Notes: generated from the sequence alone by a model not told the origin. Positions 1 through 9,500 are shown, counted from the first letter of the stretch. The stretch: DNA of 64,000 nt from Cellvibrio polysaccharolyticus (GCF_015182315.1 NZ_PRDL01000001.1:3162001-3226000); one strand, 5' to 3'. Numbers and translations are program-made.

Positions 1-151
1 ACACGGCATCGCGCGCCTTTGCTTCTTCTTCAAAGTGCTTTTCCATATAGAAGAAAGATCCTGAACTAATTGCTACGAGTGCCAGCATAAAACCGACACC
101 GTATAAAAATCCATTAGCTACTTTGATGCCGGATGCTTTAATAAAACTCAT
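1..151 (-). CDS. Small membrane protein, N-terminal part (runs off the window)
   Basis: A reverse-strand reading frame opens with ATG at 151 and stays open to the window edge, giving about 50 residues. It begins MSFIKASGIKVANGF, then has one hydrophobic segment (about residues 15-36, including YGVGFMLALVAISSGSFF), followed by a charged stretch (MEKHFEEEAKARD). This suggests a single-pass inner-membrane protein with its charged part after the membrane helix. The upstream bases (TATAAGGAAATTTT on the coding strand) give a good ribosome binding site. I do not recognise the family, and the C-terminus is outside the window. Confidence 0.55.
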   Translation of the reverse strand, partial: MSFIKASGIKVANGFLYGVGFMLALVAISSGSFFYMEKHFEEEAKARDAV

Positions 152-499
152 AAAATTTCCTTATATTCTTCAAAAAATAAAATTACACAGCATCCCAATG
201 CTGCTCTTTATCCAATGTAGAAGGGTGTATGGACGAATGTAAAAGATTGATCAGAAGAAGAAAACTTCGGCAGGAAACTAACCATTTTCTTTTAACTCGC
301 CCGCTACCCTTACCGGATTACCGTTCAAGCCAGCGATATTAATCATCCAGAAAACAAATGCAAGTGATTTTCATTACCCAAGCTAATGTCAAGTAGCACC
401 AACGGTTATGCAGTCGCATTTTTAACGAGTTTTAAATGCATCAACCAAACCATCCCTGGCCTGGCTGTATAAATTTAATACGTCGGGCGCTGCGCGGGC
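152..499. other. Intergenic stretch between a partial gene and the RND operon
   Basis: No gene is supported here. The stretch holds the promoter side of the partial gene ending at 151 and the 3' side of the RND operon. A small inverted repeat (CAGCAT/ATGCTG, 188-203) is visible. No convincing terminator for the RND operon was found. Confidence 0.5.
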
Positions 500-3400
500 T
501 TAATCGAGCGATACTCTTTTGCCGGCATTCGCCGGTGTGAGCAGCAAATACAATGCAGGGACAACAAACAAGGCAAGGATGGACACAGAGATGAGTCCGA
601 AGATAATTACCAGCGTTAGCGGGCGATAGAAGGCGCTGCTGATGGCCAGTGGAATCAAACCGACGATGGTGGTTAATGCCGTGGTGAGCAGTGGTCGTAA
701 GCGCCGGGCGGAACCGGCAGCGGCGGCTTCGGGGATGGACATGCCTTCTTTTAAAAAGCGGTTCATGGTGTCGACCATAATAATGCCGTTGTTAATGGCA
801 ATACCGATCAGTGATACCAGACCGATCATGGCGAAGAAGGAAAAGGTAATGCCAAATATCCAGAAGCCCAACGCGGTGCCGATGATGGCAAGCGGCATGG
901 TGGCGAAAATAATAAACGCCTGACGGAAACTGTTAAACAAAATTACCAGCACGCCCACCACCAATACAACCGCAATAATCAACGCAATTAATGCTGAGGC
1001 AAAAGTCTCATTGGTATCGGCAGATTCGCCGCCGATAACCGCGCGATAACCGGCTGGCCAGTTTTGTTGCAGCTCATCCAGTTTGGGGGCAACATCGGCC
1101 ATCACTTCGCCCACGGTACGCCCTTCATTTTTTGCCATTACCGAGATGGCCCGCTCGCCATTCACATGCGACACCGCGATTGCCGCTTCGGATTGCACCG
1201 GCTTCAGCAACTGATTCAGGGCCACCGATCGGCCTTCACTGGTAAACACCCGCACCCGAGCCAATTCTTCGGTGTTACGAGGGCCACCGGCTTCACCGGG
1301 ATAGCTGGGCCATTCAGTGCCGAGGCGAATATCAATATTGTCGGTGCCATCAGCGGTGACAAAAATACCCACTTCATCGGAACTGAAAGCGATGCGTAAT
1401 TGCGACGCGAGATCGTCATGGCCAATACCAAAAAAGTTGGCCGCTTCGCGATCCGGTTGCAGTGCCAGTTGCGGTTTCAGCATGCCGATGTTGTCGCGCA
1501 CATCGACCACGCCGTCTACCCCACTGAGCAACATTTGCACCTCGCGGGAAATATTTTGCAACTCGTCCATATCGGCACCGATCAATTGAATCTCAATCGG
1601 ATCACCAGCAGTAGGGCCGCTACCTTCTGGCACCACCAGCAGTTGTGCGGCGGCAACATGCTCCTCCAGCCAGGCCGAAAGTTCCTGGCGCAGTTCATCG
1701 GCCAGTTGGTAAGACTCGGCATCGCGGTCTTCACGGGGTAAAAAAATTGCCGAAAAACCGATAAAATTTTCTGCCTCGCTCGGTTGCAAATTAGCCGCCA
1801 TAGAACCACCGGCAAAGGGACTTTTTAAACCGACCAGTTTCACGACGCTTTGAAAATAGGGTTTACTTTTCAGAATATCGCCCACTGCATCAGCTACCTG
1901 TTGTGAGGTTGCCAACTGTGCGGTGGGCGGTAATTCAATATTAATACCCAAACGTTCGCCGTCCGTGGGCGGAAACAATTCCACCCGTGCCTGGGTAAAC
2001 GCCAACATGGCCAACACAAACAACCCGAGCGCCGCAAATATCCACAACCAGGATTGTTTGCGGGTTTTCACCACGTAACGCGCATTCCAGTTTTCCAATC
2101 CGCTTACGGCGCGGGCGGTAATGCGGTCAGAAAAGCCCTGTTGGGAATTTTCCGGTTTACGTTGTTTGCCCAACAACACGCGAGACAATGGCAAAGAACA
2201 CAACATGGCAACAATAAAAGAGAGCACCAGACAAATAACGGTGGTGGTGGGCAGCACGCGAATAAATTCACCCACAGTGCCGCTGATGGACATCAGCGGT
2301 GCCAGTGCCAGAATAGTGGTAATTTGCGCAGCAAACGCCGGCATGGAATAACGTTTTACCGTAGCCAGCACACCTTGCCCAAAGGTTTTTCCCTGGTTGT
2401 AAATTTCGTCGTGCAGGCCTTCCATCAAAATAATGAACACATCAATAATCATCACCAGCGCGATGACCATGCCGATAATTACCAGCTCGTTCAGGGAATA
2501 ACCCATAAACATAATGACCAGTAAAACACCGGCAAAAGTAATGGGTACCGACAGCCCGGCAATCACCGCTTCACGCCAGGCAATGGTCAGAAACAGAATG
2601 ACAAAAACGATCGCCATGGTTTGCAGCGCACTGATAAAAACATCCGTGAGTGATTCACCAATTTGCCGGGCTTCATCCTGGGTAACGGTGTACTCCAGGC
2701 CGGTTGGCCAGGCACCGCCGTTTTGCATTTGATCCAGCGTATTGCGAATGGACGCTACCAGCTTGACGGTGTCGGCACCTGGCATTTTGCGCACCGAAAT
2801 TTCCAGCGACGGTTCGTAATTTTCACCGCTTTCGCTGAAAAAAGCGCGGGAGGTTTCCGTTTCCTGCATACGCCGCACACTGGCGACTTCATCCAGGCGA
2901 ACCGGCCGGCCTGCACCGCTACCTTCAAGGCGGGCTACCGGCAGTGCGCGCAAGTCATCAACATCGCGAAAGCGGCCTTCCAGGCGCACTACGGCACCAA
3001 TGCTGTCACTGCGAATTTCACCAAAGGGTTGCTCAACGTTGGCTTGCTGCACGGCATTGCGTATTGCCGAAGGCGATAAACCCAGCGCCAGTAACCGATC
3101 CGGGCGCAATAAAATTTGCACAATTTCTTCGCGCTCGCCGCCAATATCCACTTCGTTCACGCCGGGTAGGCGTTCCAACGCATCGCGTACCAGACGTGCC
3201 TGTTCGTTCATCACGGCTGAGCCGCCATCGCCGTGTAGCGTAAAGGTTAAAATCGGAATGTCATCTACCGAGGCCTGTTTGATAGTGGGGCGTTCAACAT
3301 CGGCCGGTAAATCTGCTTCGGCATCGGCCACCGATGCACGCAAGCGCGTCATCGCATCCACCGGGTCAGCAGACGCATCAAATTCCACAGAGATAATGGA

Positions 3401-3751
3401 AAAAGAATCAAAGGATGCGCTGTCAACACGACGAACGCCCTGCAAGGTGGTCACCTCATCTTCAATAATATCGGTGACCTGCTCTTCCATGGTTTGCGGG
3501 TCGGCACCCGCCCAGGTAGTGGTGATGGTGGCTTGCGGAATATTGAGATCCGGTAACGATTCCTTGACCAATTGCAGATAGGCCATCACGCCGCCGAGCA
3601 CCAGCGTCATTACCAGCAAGATGCCGAAAATCGGTTGCAGAAAAAAGAAGCGCGCTAACGAATGTGCGTTGCGAACCTCTTCAGTTTCCTGATGCGTGTC
3701 TTGCGTTGGCTCTACCGGAATCAGCGCCTTGTGGTTCTCTACCCCGCTCAT
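500..3751 (-). CDS. RND-family efflux transporter, inner-membrane permease
   Basis: 1083 residues, the usual length for an AcrB/CusA-type permease. It is the proton-driven pump of a tripartite envelope exporter. A cytoplasmic N-terminal tail of about 35 residues precedes TM1 (FGILLVMTLVLGGVMAYL). Two large periplasmic loops and two TM bundles follow, the second ending VVPALYLLL. In TM4 the acidic relay motif reads IIDVFIIL: Asp437 aligns with AcrB Asp407, but the neighbouring position is Val. The TM10 lysine region reads INNGIIMVD, with Asn in place of Lys. Related RND subfamilies also lack these residues, so the pump may still work. The start overlaps the adaptor stop by 4 bp (ATGA). The operon order is tetR, outer-membrane factor, adaptor, pump. 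Substrate is unknown. Confidence 0.93.
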   Translation of the reverse strand: MSGVENHKALIPVEPTQDTHQETEEVRNAHSLARFFFLQPIFGILLVMTLVLGGVMAYLQLVKESLPDLNIPQATITTTWAGADPQTMEEQVTDIIEDEVTTLQGVRRVDSASFDSFSIISVEFDASADPVDAMTRLRASVADAEADLPADVERPTIKQASVDDIPILTFTLHGDGGSAVMNEQARLVRDALERLPGVNEVDIGGEREEIVQILLRPDRLLALGLSPSAIRNAVQQANVEQPFGEIRSDSIGAVVRLEGRFRDVDDLRALPVARLEGSGAGRPVRLDEVASVRRMQETETSRAFFSESGENYEPSLEISVRKMPGADTVKLVASIRNTLDQMQNGGAWPTGLEYTVTQDEARQIGESLTDVFISALQTMAIVFVILFLTIAWREAVIAGLSVPITFAGVLLVIMFMGYSLNELVIIGMVIALVMIIDVFIILMEGLHDEIYNQGKTFGQGVLATVKRYSMPAFAAQITTILALAPLMSISGTVGEFIRVLPTTTVICLVLSFIVAMLCSLPLSRVLLGKQRKPENSQQGFSDRITARAVSGLENWNARYVVKTRKQSWLWIFAALGLFVLAMLAFTQARVELFPPTDGERLGINIELPPTAQLATSQQVADAVGDILKSKPYFQSVVKLVGLKSPFAGGSMAANLQPSEAENFIGFSAIFLPREDRDAESYQLADELRQELSAWLEEHVAAAQLLVVPEGSGPTAGDPIEIQLIGADMDELQNISREVQMLLSGVDGVVDVRDNIGMLKPQLALQPDREAANFFGIGHDDLASQLRIAFSSDEVGIFVTADGTDNIDIRLGTEWPSYPGEAGGPRNTEELARVRVFTSEGRSVALNQLLKPVQSEAAIAVSHVNGERAISVMAKNEGRTVGEVMADVAPKLDELQQNWPAGYRAVIGGESADTNETFASALIALIIAVVLVVGVLVILFNSFRQAFIIFATMPLAIIGTALGFWIFGITFSFFAMIGLVSLIGIAINNGIIMVDTMNRFLKEGMSIPEAAAAGSARRLRPLLTTALTTIVGLIPLAISSAFYRPLTLVIIFGLISVSILALFVVPALYLLLTPANAGKRVSLD

Positions 3752-4974
3752 GGTGTAGCACCACTGTGTTGCAGAATGCGCACGGTTTGGCCATCGTGCA
3801 GTGCCGCACGACCATCGGTAACAACCTGCTCGCCCGCTTCTACCCCGTCAATTACAGCGCGGTAATCACCGGCCTGTTGGCCCAACTCGACGCGGCGCTC
3901 GCTCACTTTATGAGTGCCTTCGTCTACCACAAAAACAAACGATTGATCATTGCGAAAACGCAAGGCTTCCAGCGGCACCGCCAGCGCTGCTTGCACACCC
4001 GGTTCGGCAATCCAGACGGCAACAAATTCACCATCCTGCAAGCCGGGGTTGTTGCCCTGGGTGTGCACAATCACTTCAAAGGTGCGGGTTTCCGGGTCAA
4101 GCGACGGGCTGATGGAGTGCACCCGGCCCTGGGCTCTTTCATCACCTGCCAGCGGATCAATATCCTGTCCGCCCAGCGGTGGATCACCGCCGATCATCAC
4201 CCGTGCGCCCGGCTCTATGTGGCGAAAGTTATACGAGGGCAAGTCAGCGCGAATTTCAAAATTATCCGGATCAATGACCAGGGCAGGCACGGTGCGCAGA
4301 GCGTCCTGCTCGGTATTGGCTTGCACCATGCTCGGCATAAAGTAGCGGCCTTTTTCGATATTTAACCGCGCCAGTACACCGTCGATGGGTGATACCAGAC
4401 GGGATTCATTCACCCCCAGTTGCGCCTGCGCCACTTGCGCACGGGCATTATCACCCGCCGCTTTGGCTTGCTGAATTTGCACAGTAGCTTCATCCAGTTC
4501 CTGTTGCGATGCAGAGCGTTGTTCAATCAGAATTTCGTAACGCCGTTTGGTCACTTCGGCAAGCGCGAGGTTGGCTTCTGCTTCGGCAAGCGAGGCTTTG
4601 GCCGCTTGTAAATCTGCCTGCACACGCTCGGGCGCCTGGTGCGCAATCAACTGGCCGGTTTTTACCGGGCTGCCCACCCGTAAATGTTCATCAACGTGAG
4701 TTACCAGGCCTTGCTGGGTAAAAGTTAAAAATTCCCGCTGCCGTGAGCGCGCCGTGCCCTGGCTGTAAATCCAGGATTGCAACTCCCGCTGTTCAATAGT
4801 CATCACATTCACGCTGACCGCCGGTTCATTGCGCTGCTGATTTTCTGCTACGACCTGTTCACTGTCGGTAGCGCCCTGTTTGCCACAGGCAACCAGCCCC
4901 AGCAGCGCAACCAGGCTTAAAGACGCCAGCCAGTAATTGGACAAAAGGTGTAATGAAGTGCTGAATTTATTCAT
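3748..4974 (-). CDS. RND periplasmic adaptor (membrane fusion) lipoprotein
   Basis: 408 residues. The N-terminus has a hydrophobic signal ending LLGLVAC, a lipobox with the modified Cys at about residue 30, so the protein is anchored to the inner membrane facing the periplasm. The usual adaptor order follows: half lipoyl domain (VTHVDEHLRVGSPVKTGQLI), a coiled-coil hairpin rich in Ala/Glu/Gln (about 120-190), the second lipoyl half (LVSPIDGVLARLNIEKG), a beta-barrel and a membrane-proximal domain. It bridges the pump and the outer-membrane channel. It overlaps the upstream outer-membrane factor gene by 8 bp and the pump gene by 4 bp, which indicates translational coupling. Confidence 0.93.
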   Translation of the reverse strand: MNKFSTSLHLLSNYWLASLSLVALLGLVACGKQGATDSEQVVAENQQRNEPAVSVNVMTIEQRELQSWIYSQGTARSRQREFLTFTQQGLVTHVDEHLRVGSPVKTGQLIAHQAPERVQADLQAAKASLAEAEANLALAEVTKRRYEILIEQRSASQQELDEATVQIQQAKAAGDNARAQVAQAQLGVNESRLVSPIDGVLARLNIEKGRYFMPSMVQANTEQDALRTVPALVIDPDNFEIRADLPSYNFRHIEPGARVMIGGDPPLGGQDIDPLAGDERAQGRVHSISPSLDPETRTFEVIVHTQGNNPGLQDGEFVAVWIAEPGVQAALAVPLEALRFRNDQSFVFVVDEGTHKVSERRVELGQQAGDYRAVIDGVEAGEQVVTDGRAALHDGQTVRILQHSGATP

Positions 4975-6526
4975 GAGAGATAGACGATGTCAGGGCGGCA
5001 TCGGCAGATGGCGCGGAGGAAGTTTCAGACGGCGGTGTATTTTCAAAACCGCCGCCCAGGGCAAGGTGCAAAGCAACACGATTTTCCAGGCGCGCATGTT
5101 GCGCGGTAATGTGCGCACTGCGACCGTCCAGTGCGCGCTGCTGGCTTTCCAATACATTCAGAAAAGGATCAATACCTTGCAGGTAACGATTCAGGGAAAT
5201 TTGCACCGCGCTTTCTGCAGAAGACGCAGCGGTTTCCAGCGCAGCTTCGCGCCTTACCAGCAGCGATTCCACCACCAGCGCGCTTTCCACTTCTGCCATC
5301 GCTTGTAACGCCATTTCCGCGTAAGCGTGCAAGGCTTCATCGCGCTGCCCTTCGGCAATATCCACTTGCGCAATCAACCTGCCGCCCTGAAATATTGGTT
5401 GCAAAACCTGCCCGGCAATCGACCAGATTTGATTACTGCTGTTGAACAAATCAGACCATTGATAACCTGAATAGCCCACCGAGCCGCTGAGCGAAAGTGA
5501 AGGTAAAAAGGAGCGCTTCGCCGCGCCCAATTGATAACCGGCGCTGCGCAAGCCCAGCTCGGCGGCGCGCACGTCCGGGCGGCGGGCTAACAATTCAGCA
5601 GGAACACCAGCCGCCGGTGCGGCGGGCACCTCCGGCAAAATATCTGCCGTTTGCAAAGCGCCAGCTGGATATTCCCCCATAATTACGTCCAGTTGGCGCA
5701 AGCTGCGTTCCAGCGCTTCGCGCCGCTGCTCCAAACCGGCGCTGGCGGAGGCGAGGTTGGCATTGGCCAGCATGCCATCCGCCGGTGAAGCAATACCGAC
5801 ATCTACGCGGTTGTTAATTTGCCGGGCCATTTCGGTCAGCGCGGTTACCGTGCGCTCGGATAATTCCAGCTGTGCCCGCGCGTGCACAATTTCAAAATAC
5901 ATTTGCACCACTTGCGCGGCTACCGATTGACGCATCGCACGCAGTTGTTCATTACTGGCAAGATAATTGGCGCGAGCCGATGCCGATAACGCCGAGAGCC
6001 TGCCCCATAAATCCAGCTCCCAACTGATATCCAATGAGGCGTTGTAATTGTTAAAAAGAATCGCCTCGGTGGCGAGGGGTGTTTCTCCTCCGTCTTCCAC
6101 GGCCACATCTGCACCCGCGCCTACACTACCGTCGGTTGCACCACCAGGCATCATGCCTGGCATGCCCATCATTTTTTGTCGCTGGCGGGTTCCGCCCACA
6201 CTCAAACCGGCTTGCGGTAATTGATCGGCACGATTAAGGCGCGCCTGGGCTTCGGCTATGCGGCTGCGGGCAATCGCCTGGATTAACGCCGGGTTTCGCT
6301 CCAGCGCGGCAACCACAAAATGATTCAGTTGCTCATCACCAAAACTTTGCCACCACTCATCCGCCGGTGTTGTCTGCCCGGAAACCGCATTGGCAAAATT
6401 TTCCGGCAGGTCAAAAGAAAGTTGTGCAGGTTCGGGCTTTACTGACACACAGGCACCGAGTAGCCCGGCGGCAACCAGCAAAAATAGACGCGAAGGTAAT
6501 AACAGCGGTGATTTCCCGATCATCAT
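4967..6526 (-). CDS. Outer-membrane factor lipoprotein (NodT/TolC-like) of the RND system
   Basis: 519 residues with a signal peptide and lipobox LLGAC (Cys26). Two outer-membrane-efflux repeats follow, with typical motifs: WWQSFGDEQLNHFV, ISWELDLWGRL, ELLARRPDVRAAE, QRALDGR. It forms the exit duct of the tripartite pump. Unusually, residues 119-126 carry five methionines (KMMGMPGMMPGG) within a Gly-rich insert that runs to about 150, at a place where family members are normally compact. The ATGATG start overlaps the tetR stop, so it is probably co-translated with the regulator. Confidence 0.92.
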   Translation of the reverse strand: MMIGKSPLLLPSRLFLLVAAGLLGACVSVKPEPAQLSFDLPENFANAVSGQTTPADEWWQSFGDEQLNHFVVAALERNPALIQAIARSRIAEAQARLNRADQLPQAGLSVGGTRQRQKMMGMPGMMPGGATDGSVGAGADVAVEDGGETPLATEAILFNNYNASLDISWELDLWGRLSALSASARANYLASNEQLRAMRQSVAAQVVQMYFEIVHARAQLELSERTVTALTEMARQINNRVDVGIASPADGMLANANLASASAGLEQRREALERSLRQLDVIMGEYPAGALQTADILPEVPAAPAAGVPAELLARRPDVRAAELGLRSAGYQLGAAKRSFLPSLSLSGSVGYSGYQWSDLFNSSNQIWSIAGQVLQPIFQGGRLIAQVDIAEGQRDEALHAYAEMALQAMAEVESALVVESLLVRREAALETAASSAESAVQISLNRYLQGIDPFLNVLESQQRALDGRSAHITAQHARLENRVALHLALGGGFENTPPSETSSAPSADAALTSSISHE

Positions 6527-7188
6527 GCGCCCTTCCTCGCCAGCAGGATCAATAACATTTCACGGTGTGCCTGCCGCACTTCGGCAAGGTCTTCTCCGGC
6601 GGTTGCGCCCTGCCCCAATAGTTGCCCGATCAAAGCCAATAATGCCGGCGAAGACAGCAGGGAAAATTTGCGCGTAAAAAGATTGTCAGGCAGCTGCCCC
6701 CGGTTAACGCTCTCGGTAATTTCGCTCTGCCGCTGCGCGGCATAAGGCGTAAATATGTCGTCATGCCAGCGGCGAATACGCTCGGGCGCACGGCCACTCT
6801 CACTAATTAATAAACGGAATGTCGCCTGCACCTGCGGAACCTGCAAATGCAGATAAACGTGTTCAAGATAGTCGTCTACCGTTTCTTCCAGCGATGCACC
6901 TTCACGCCATTGCCAGTGAGGTTGCGCGGTTCTGCGAAAGATATTGCTCAGCAGCAAGGCTTCAAAAATGTCGTCTTTACTTTTGAAATGGGCGTAAATG
7001 CCGGCTTTGGTAATACCTACACGCCGGGCAAGCCGGTCCATGGTGGCACCCTCAAAACCCACTGCGCTGAACTCAATCAACGCTGCATCGAGAATTTGTT
7101 CACGCCGCACCTCGGGGGCAAGGCGTACCCGTTTCGCCGGTGGCGATTTCTGACGGCGTTTTCCGCCTGGAGACTCTCCTTCACGCAT
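6523..7188 (-). CDS. TetR/AcrR-family repressor of the efflux operon
   Basis: 221 residues from the ATG at 7188 (MREGESPGGKRRQK). The frame continues up to a TTG at 7254, but the conserved domain begins only after residue 20, so the ATG is preferred. The N-terminal helix-turn-helix is clear (REQILDAALIEFSAVGFEGATMDRLARRVGITKAGIYAHFKSKDDIFEALL, about residues 27-78, with the TetR signature GITKAGIYAHFKSKD). The C-terminal half is a variable ligand-binding domain. It is first in the operon and overlaps the next gene, which fits an autoregulated repressor that responds to a pump substrate. Confidence 0.9.
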   Translation of the reverse strand: MREGESPGGKRRQKSPPAKRVRLAPEVRREQILDAALIEFSAVGFEGATMDRLARRVGITKAGIYAHFKSKDDIFEALLLSNIFRRTAQPHWQWREGASLEETVDDYLEHVYLHLQVPQVQATFRLLISESGRAPERIRRWHDDIFTPYAAQRQSEITESVNRGQLPDNLFTRKFSLLSSPALLALIGQLLGQGATAGEDLAEVRQAHREMLLILLARKGA

Positions 7189-7401
7189 GCAATACCACTC
7201 TGGCAGTAACCGATTTTTTGAGTGTAGAAGTGAACGCGGGAAATTAAAGTCCAAATGGTAGTTAATAACGCTGAATCAAAAATGCATCACAAAGTATCAG
7301 CCAGGACGGCGGTAACGAGCCTAAGGATGGGCGCTCAGGTCACAGCGTTAGCCATTACAAACAAATTTGCCAGCCATCTGCAGATGCCATAAAATTGCGA
7401 A

Positions 7402-7417
7402 CAATTATCATTATTGG
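7402..7417. promoter_or_regulatory. Fur-like box upstream of the first FecI sigma gene
   Basis: CAATTATCATTATTGG; the complement CCAATAATGATAATTG contains the GATAAT hexamer array of Fur operators. It lies 18-33 bp before the sigma-factor start at 7435, which fits repression by iron-loaded Fur. Confidence 0.5.
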
Positions 7418-7434
7418 TTCTGGCGGTATCAGTC

Positions 7435-7950
7435 ATGTCCACTAGCGAAGCGGTGAACCCGGTCGATCTTCAAGCCCTTTATCTTGGACATCACAGCTGG
7501 CTGCGCGGCTGGCTCAGCAAGCGTTTGGGCTGCTCGGAAACCGCCGCGGATCTGGCGCAAGACACTTTTCTCAAGGTGTTGCTATCGCCGCAACATGAAA
7601 CCATCCGCATTCCCCGTGCCTACCTCTCTCGCATTGCTCACGGTTTGATGGTCAACCATTGGCGCCGCAAGGATATTGAACGCGCCTGCCTGCAAGCTCT
7701 GGCAACGCTGCCGGAAGCCGAAGTGCCTTCGCCGGAAACCTGCGAATCCATGCTGGAAATTCTCTACCAGCTGGACGCCGCCCTGGAGCAACTGCCGGCG
7801 CTGGTCAAACAGGCATTTTTACTTTCACAGCTGGACGGCATGAAATACCAGCATATCGCCGGGCAACTGGGCGTAGCGGAAATTACCGTGAAGCGCTATG
7901 TCAAACGCGGGCTGGTGCAATGTCTGATGGTGATGGACTCCCTTGCATGA
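7435..7950 (+). CDS. FecI-like ECF sigma factor (first of a tandem pair)
   Basis: 171 residues from the ATG at 7435. The frame extends to a TTG at 7414, which would lie inside the Fur-like box. Region 2 (LYLGHHSWLRGWLSKRLG, DLAQDTFLKVL, IPRAYLSRIAHGLMVNHWRRKDIER) and region 4 (LSQLDGMKYQHIAGQLGVAEITVKRYVKRGL) are typical of iron-starvation sigma factors. It should direct transcription of a TonB-dependent receptor gene after a signal from that receptor through FecR. The ATGA overlap with the next gene couples it to its anti-sigma partner. It is clearly paralogous to the sigma factor at 9006: both share the segment LQALATLPEAE. Confidence 0.92.
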   Translation: MSTSEAVNPVDLQALYLGHHSWLRGWLSKRLGCSETAADLAQDTFLKVLLSPQHETIRIPRAYLSRIAHGLMVNHWRRKDIERACLQALATLPEAEVPSPETCESMLEILYQLDAALEQLPALVKQAFLLSQLDGMKYQHIAGQLGVAEITVKRYVKRGLVQCLMVMDSLA

Positions 7951-8906
7951 ACCGGCAGCCCGCCCTTCGGGAAGAAACGTTTGAAGCCGCCGCCGACTGG
8001 TTATTGAAAATTCAGCAGGGCACCTTGTCGGCACAGGAAAAGCAGGATTTTCAGCAATGGCTGACCCATGCCGACGACAACCGCCGCGCCTGGCAGCGCG
8101 TGGAAAAACTCATGGGCCAGCTCGGCACCCTGCCACCGGATATTGCCCGGCAGGCGCTGAATGCACCCGACAACAGCGAGCGCCGCACAACCGTTACCCG
8201 CCTCGCCCTGTTGCTTGCCGCGGTGCCGCTGGCAGGTAGCCTCTGGTATGTGAGCCGCGAACCGGCGCTGTTTGCCGGCCACAAAACCGCCGTGGGCGAG
8301 CGCAAAACGCTTCAGCTGGAAGACGGCACAGTCATCACCCTGAATACCGACACCGCCATTGACGTGCAATACGATCATGCCGGGCGCAAGGTGTTATTAC
8401 ACAGCGGTGAAATTTATCTGGAAACCGGCAAACAACCCGATGCGCGCCCCTTCCAGGTGGTCACCAGGTTCGGACATTTCCGCCCGCTGGGCACCCGTTT
8501 TTTGCTGCATTTACAAACCGACAGCGTGCAATTGACGGTGCAGCAAGGGGCGGTAGAAGCCATCCGCCCACAACATCAGCGGCTGATACTGCAAGCTGGC
8601 GAGCAGGTGCAACTGGGGCAAGCTACCGCCAGCAACATTACCCCGGCCGATGAGCACGCCAATGCCTGGACCACCGGCATGTTGCTGGCCGATGCCATGC
8701 CGCTGGAGCAATTTGCCGGAAAGATCGGGCGCTACCGCAATGGTCGCCTGTCGGTCGATGCAGCCATCGCCAACCTTGCCATTTCCGGCGCCTATCCCCT
8801 GGACAATACCGATCAAACGCTGGCGATGCTGGCCGAAGCTTACCAATTGCGTATCGAATCCCATTGGTTTGGCTACGCAACCCGCTTGACGCCATCTACC
8901 CCTTAG
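7947..8906 (+). CDS. FecR-like transmembrane anti-sigma regulator (first pair)
   Basis: 319 residues from the ATG at 7947, which overlaps the sigma stop (ATGA). The N-terminal DUF4880-like cytoplasmic segment has AADWLLKIQQGTLSAQEKQDFQQWL. One membrane helix follows (about residues 83-102, LALLLAAVPLAGSLWYVS), then the periplasmic FecR domain (GERKTLQLEDGTVITLNTDTAI, LLHSGEIYLETGK, GTRFLLHLQ, VQQGAVEAI). The C-terminal part (NGRLSVDAAIANLAISGAYPL) resembles a secretin/TonB short N-terminal domain and should meet the receptor signalling domain. It holds the sigma factor inactive or activates it depending on receptor occupancy. Confidence 0.9.
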   Translation: MNRQPALREETFEAAADWLLKIQQGTLSAQEKQDFQQWLTHADDNRRAWQRVEKLMGQLGTLPPDIARQALNAPDNSERRTTVTRLALLLAAVPLAGSLWYVSREPALFAGHKTAVGERKTLQLEDGTVITLNTDTAIDVQYDHAGRKVLLHSGEIYLETGKQPDARPFQVVTRFGHFRPLGTRFLLHLQTDSVQLTVQQGAVEAIRPQHQRLILQAGEQVQLGQATASNITPADEHANAWTTGMLLADAMPLEQFAGKIGRYRNGRLSVDAAIANLAISGAYPLDNTDQTLAMLAEAYQLRIESHWFGYATRLTPSTP

Positions 8907-8928
8907 CAGCAAACTAGGCACCCGTTAA

Positions 8929-8949
8929 GAATAATTATCAATATTATTC
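8929..8949. promoter_or_regulatory. Fur-like box upstream of the second FecI sigma gene
   Basis: A 21-bp palindromic AT-rich motif: outer GAATAAT and ATTATTC are perfect inverted repeats around TATCAAT. It resembles the Fur operator GATAAT array and lies 57-77 bp before the sigma start at 9006. This suggests both sigma pairs are iron-repressed independently. Confidence 0.55.
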
Positions 8950-9005
8950 TCATTCATAGCACTCTGCGCGATCTGAATCCGTCCTTTTGGAATATAGGCT
9001 GCTGT

Positions 9006-9500
9006 ATGACGAATGTTGCCGTTGATAGGCTCTATAAGGATCACCAAAGCTGGCTGCACACCTGGTTACGCCGAAAAATCGGCAATAGTTGGGACGCCTC
9101 CGACCTGGTGCAGGATACGTTTTTAAAGGTATTACTGAAGGACGACCGGGAAAGCATTCGCGAACCCCGCGCTTACCTCACCCATATTGCGCATGGTTTG
9201 ATGGTAAACAGTTTGCGGCGCAAGGATCTGGAGCGCGCTTATTTACAAGCGCTGGCCACCCTGCCGGAAGCGGAATATCCGTCGCCGGAAAACCGCGCAC
9301 TGGCGCTGGAAGCCTTGCAGGAAATTGACGCCCTGCTGGACGGTTTGCAACCGCAGGTTCGCCGCGCTTTTCTGTTATTGCAACTGGAAGGCTTACGCCA
9401 CGCCGAGATTGCCGAACGCCTCGGTGTGTCAGTAAGCTCGGTGCGGCAATATCTCGCCAAAGCAATTCAGCATTGCGCGTTACGCCATCACCATGTCTGA
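9006..9500 (+). CDS. FecI-like ECF sigma factor (second of a tandem pair)
   Basis: 164 residues. Region 2 (LYKDHQSWLHTWLRRKIG, DLVQDTFLKVLLKDD, AYLTHIAHGLMVNSLRRKDLERAYLQ) and region 4 (QLEGLRHAEIAERLGVSVSSVRQYLAKAI) are intact. It is a close paralogue of the sigma factor at 7435 and probably arose by tandem duplication of the sigma/anti-sigma pair. It overlaps the following FecR gene by 8 bp. Which receptor answers to which sigma factor cannot be told from sequence alone; two receptor genes follow downstream. Confidence 0.92.
   Translation: MTNVAVDRLYKDHQSWLHTWLRRKIGNSWDASDLVQDTFLKVLLKDDRESIREPRAYLTHIAHGLMVNSLRRKDLERAYLQALATLPEAEYPSPENRALALEALQEIDALLDGLQPQVRRAFLLLQLEGLRHAEIAERLGVSVSSVRQYLAKAIQHCALRHHHV

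Noticed and set aside
3664..4365. A 233-residue plus-strand frame
   Set aside because: Antisense shadow of the RND adaptor and pump genes with no family features.
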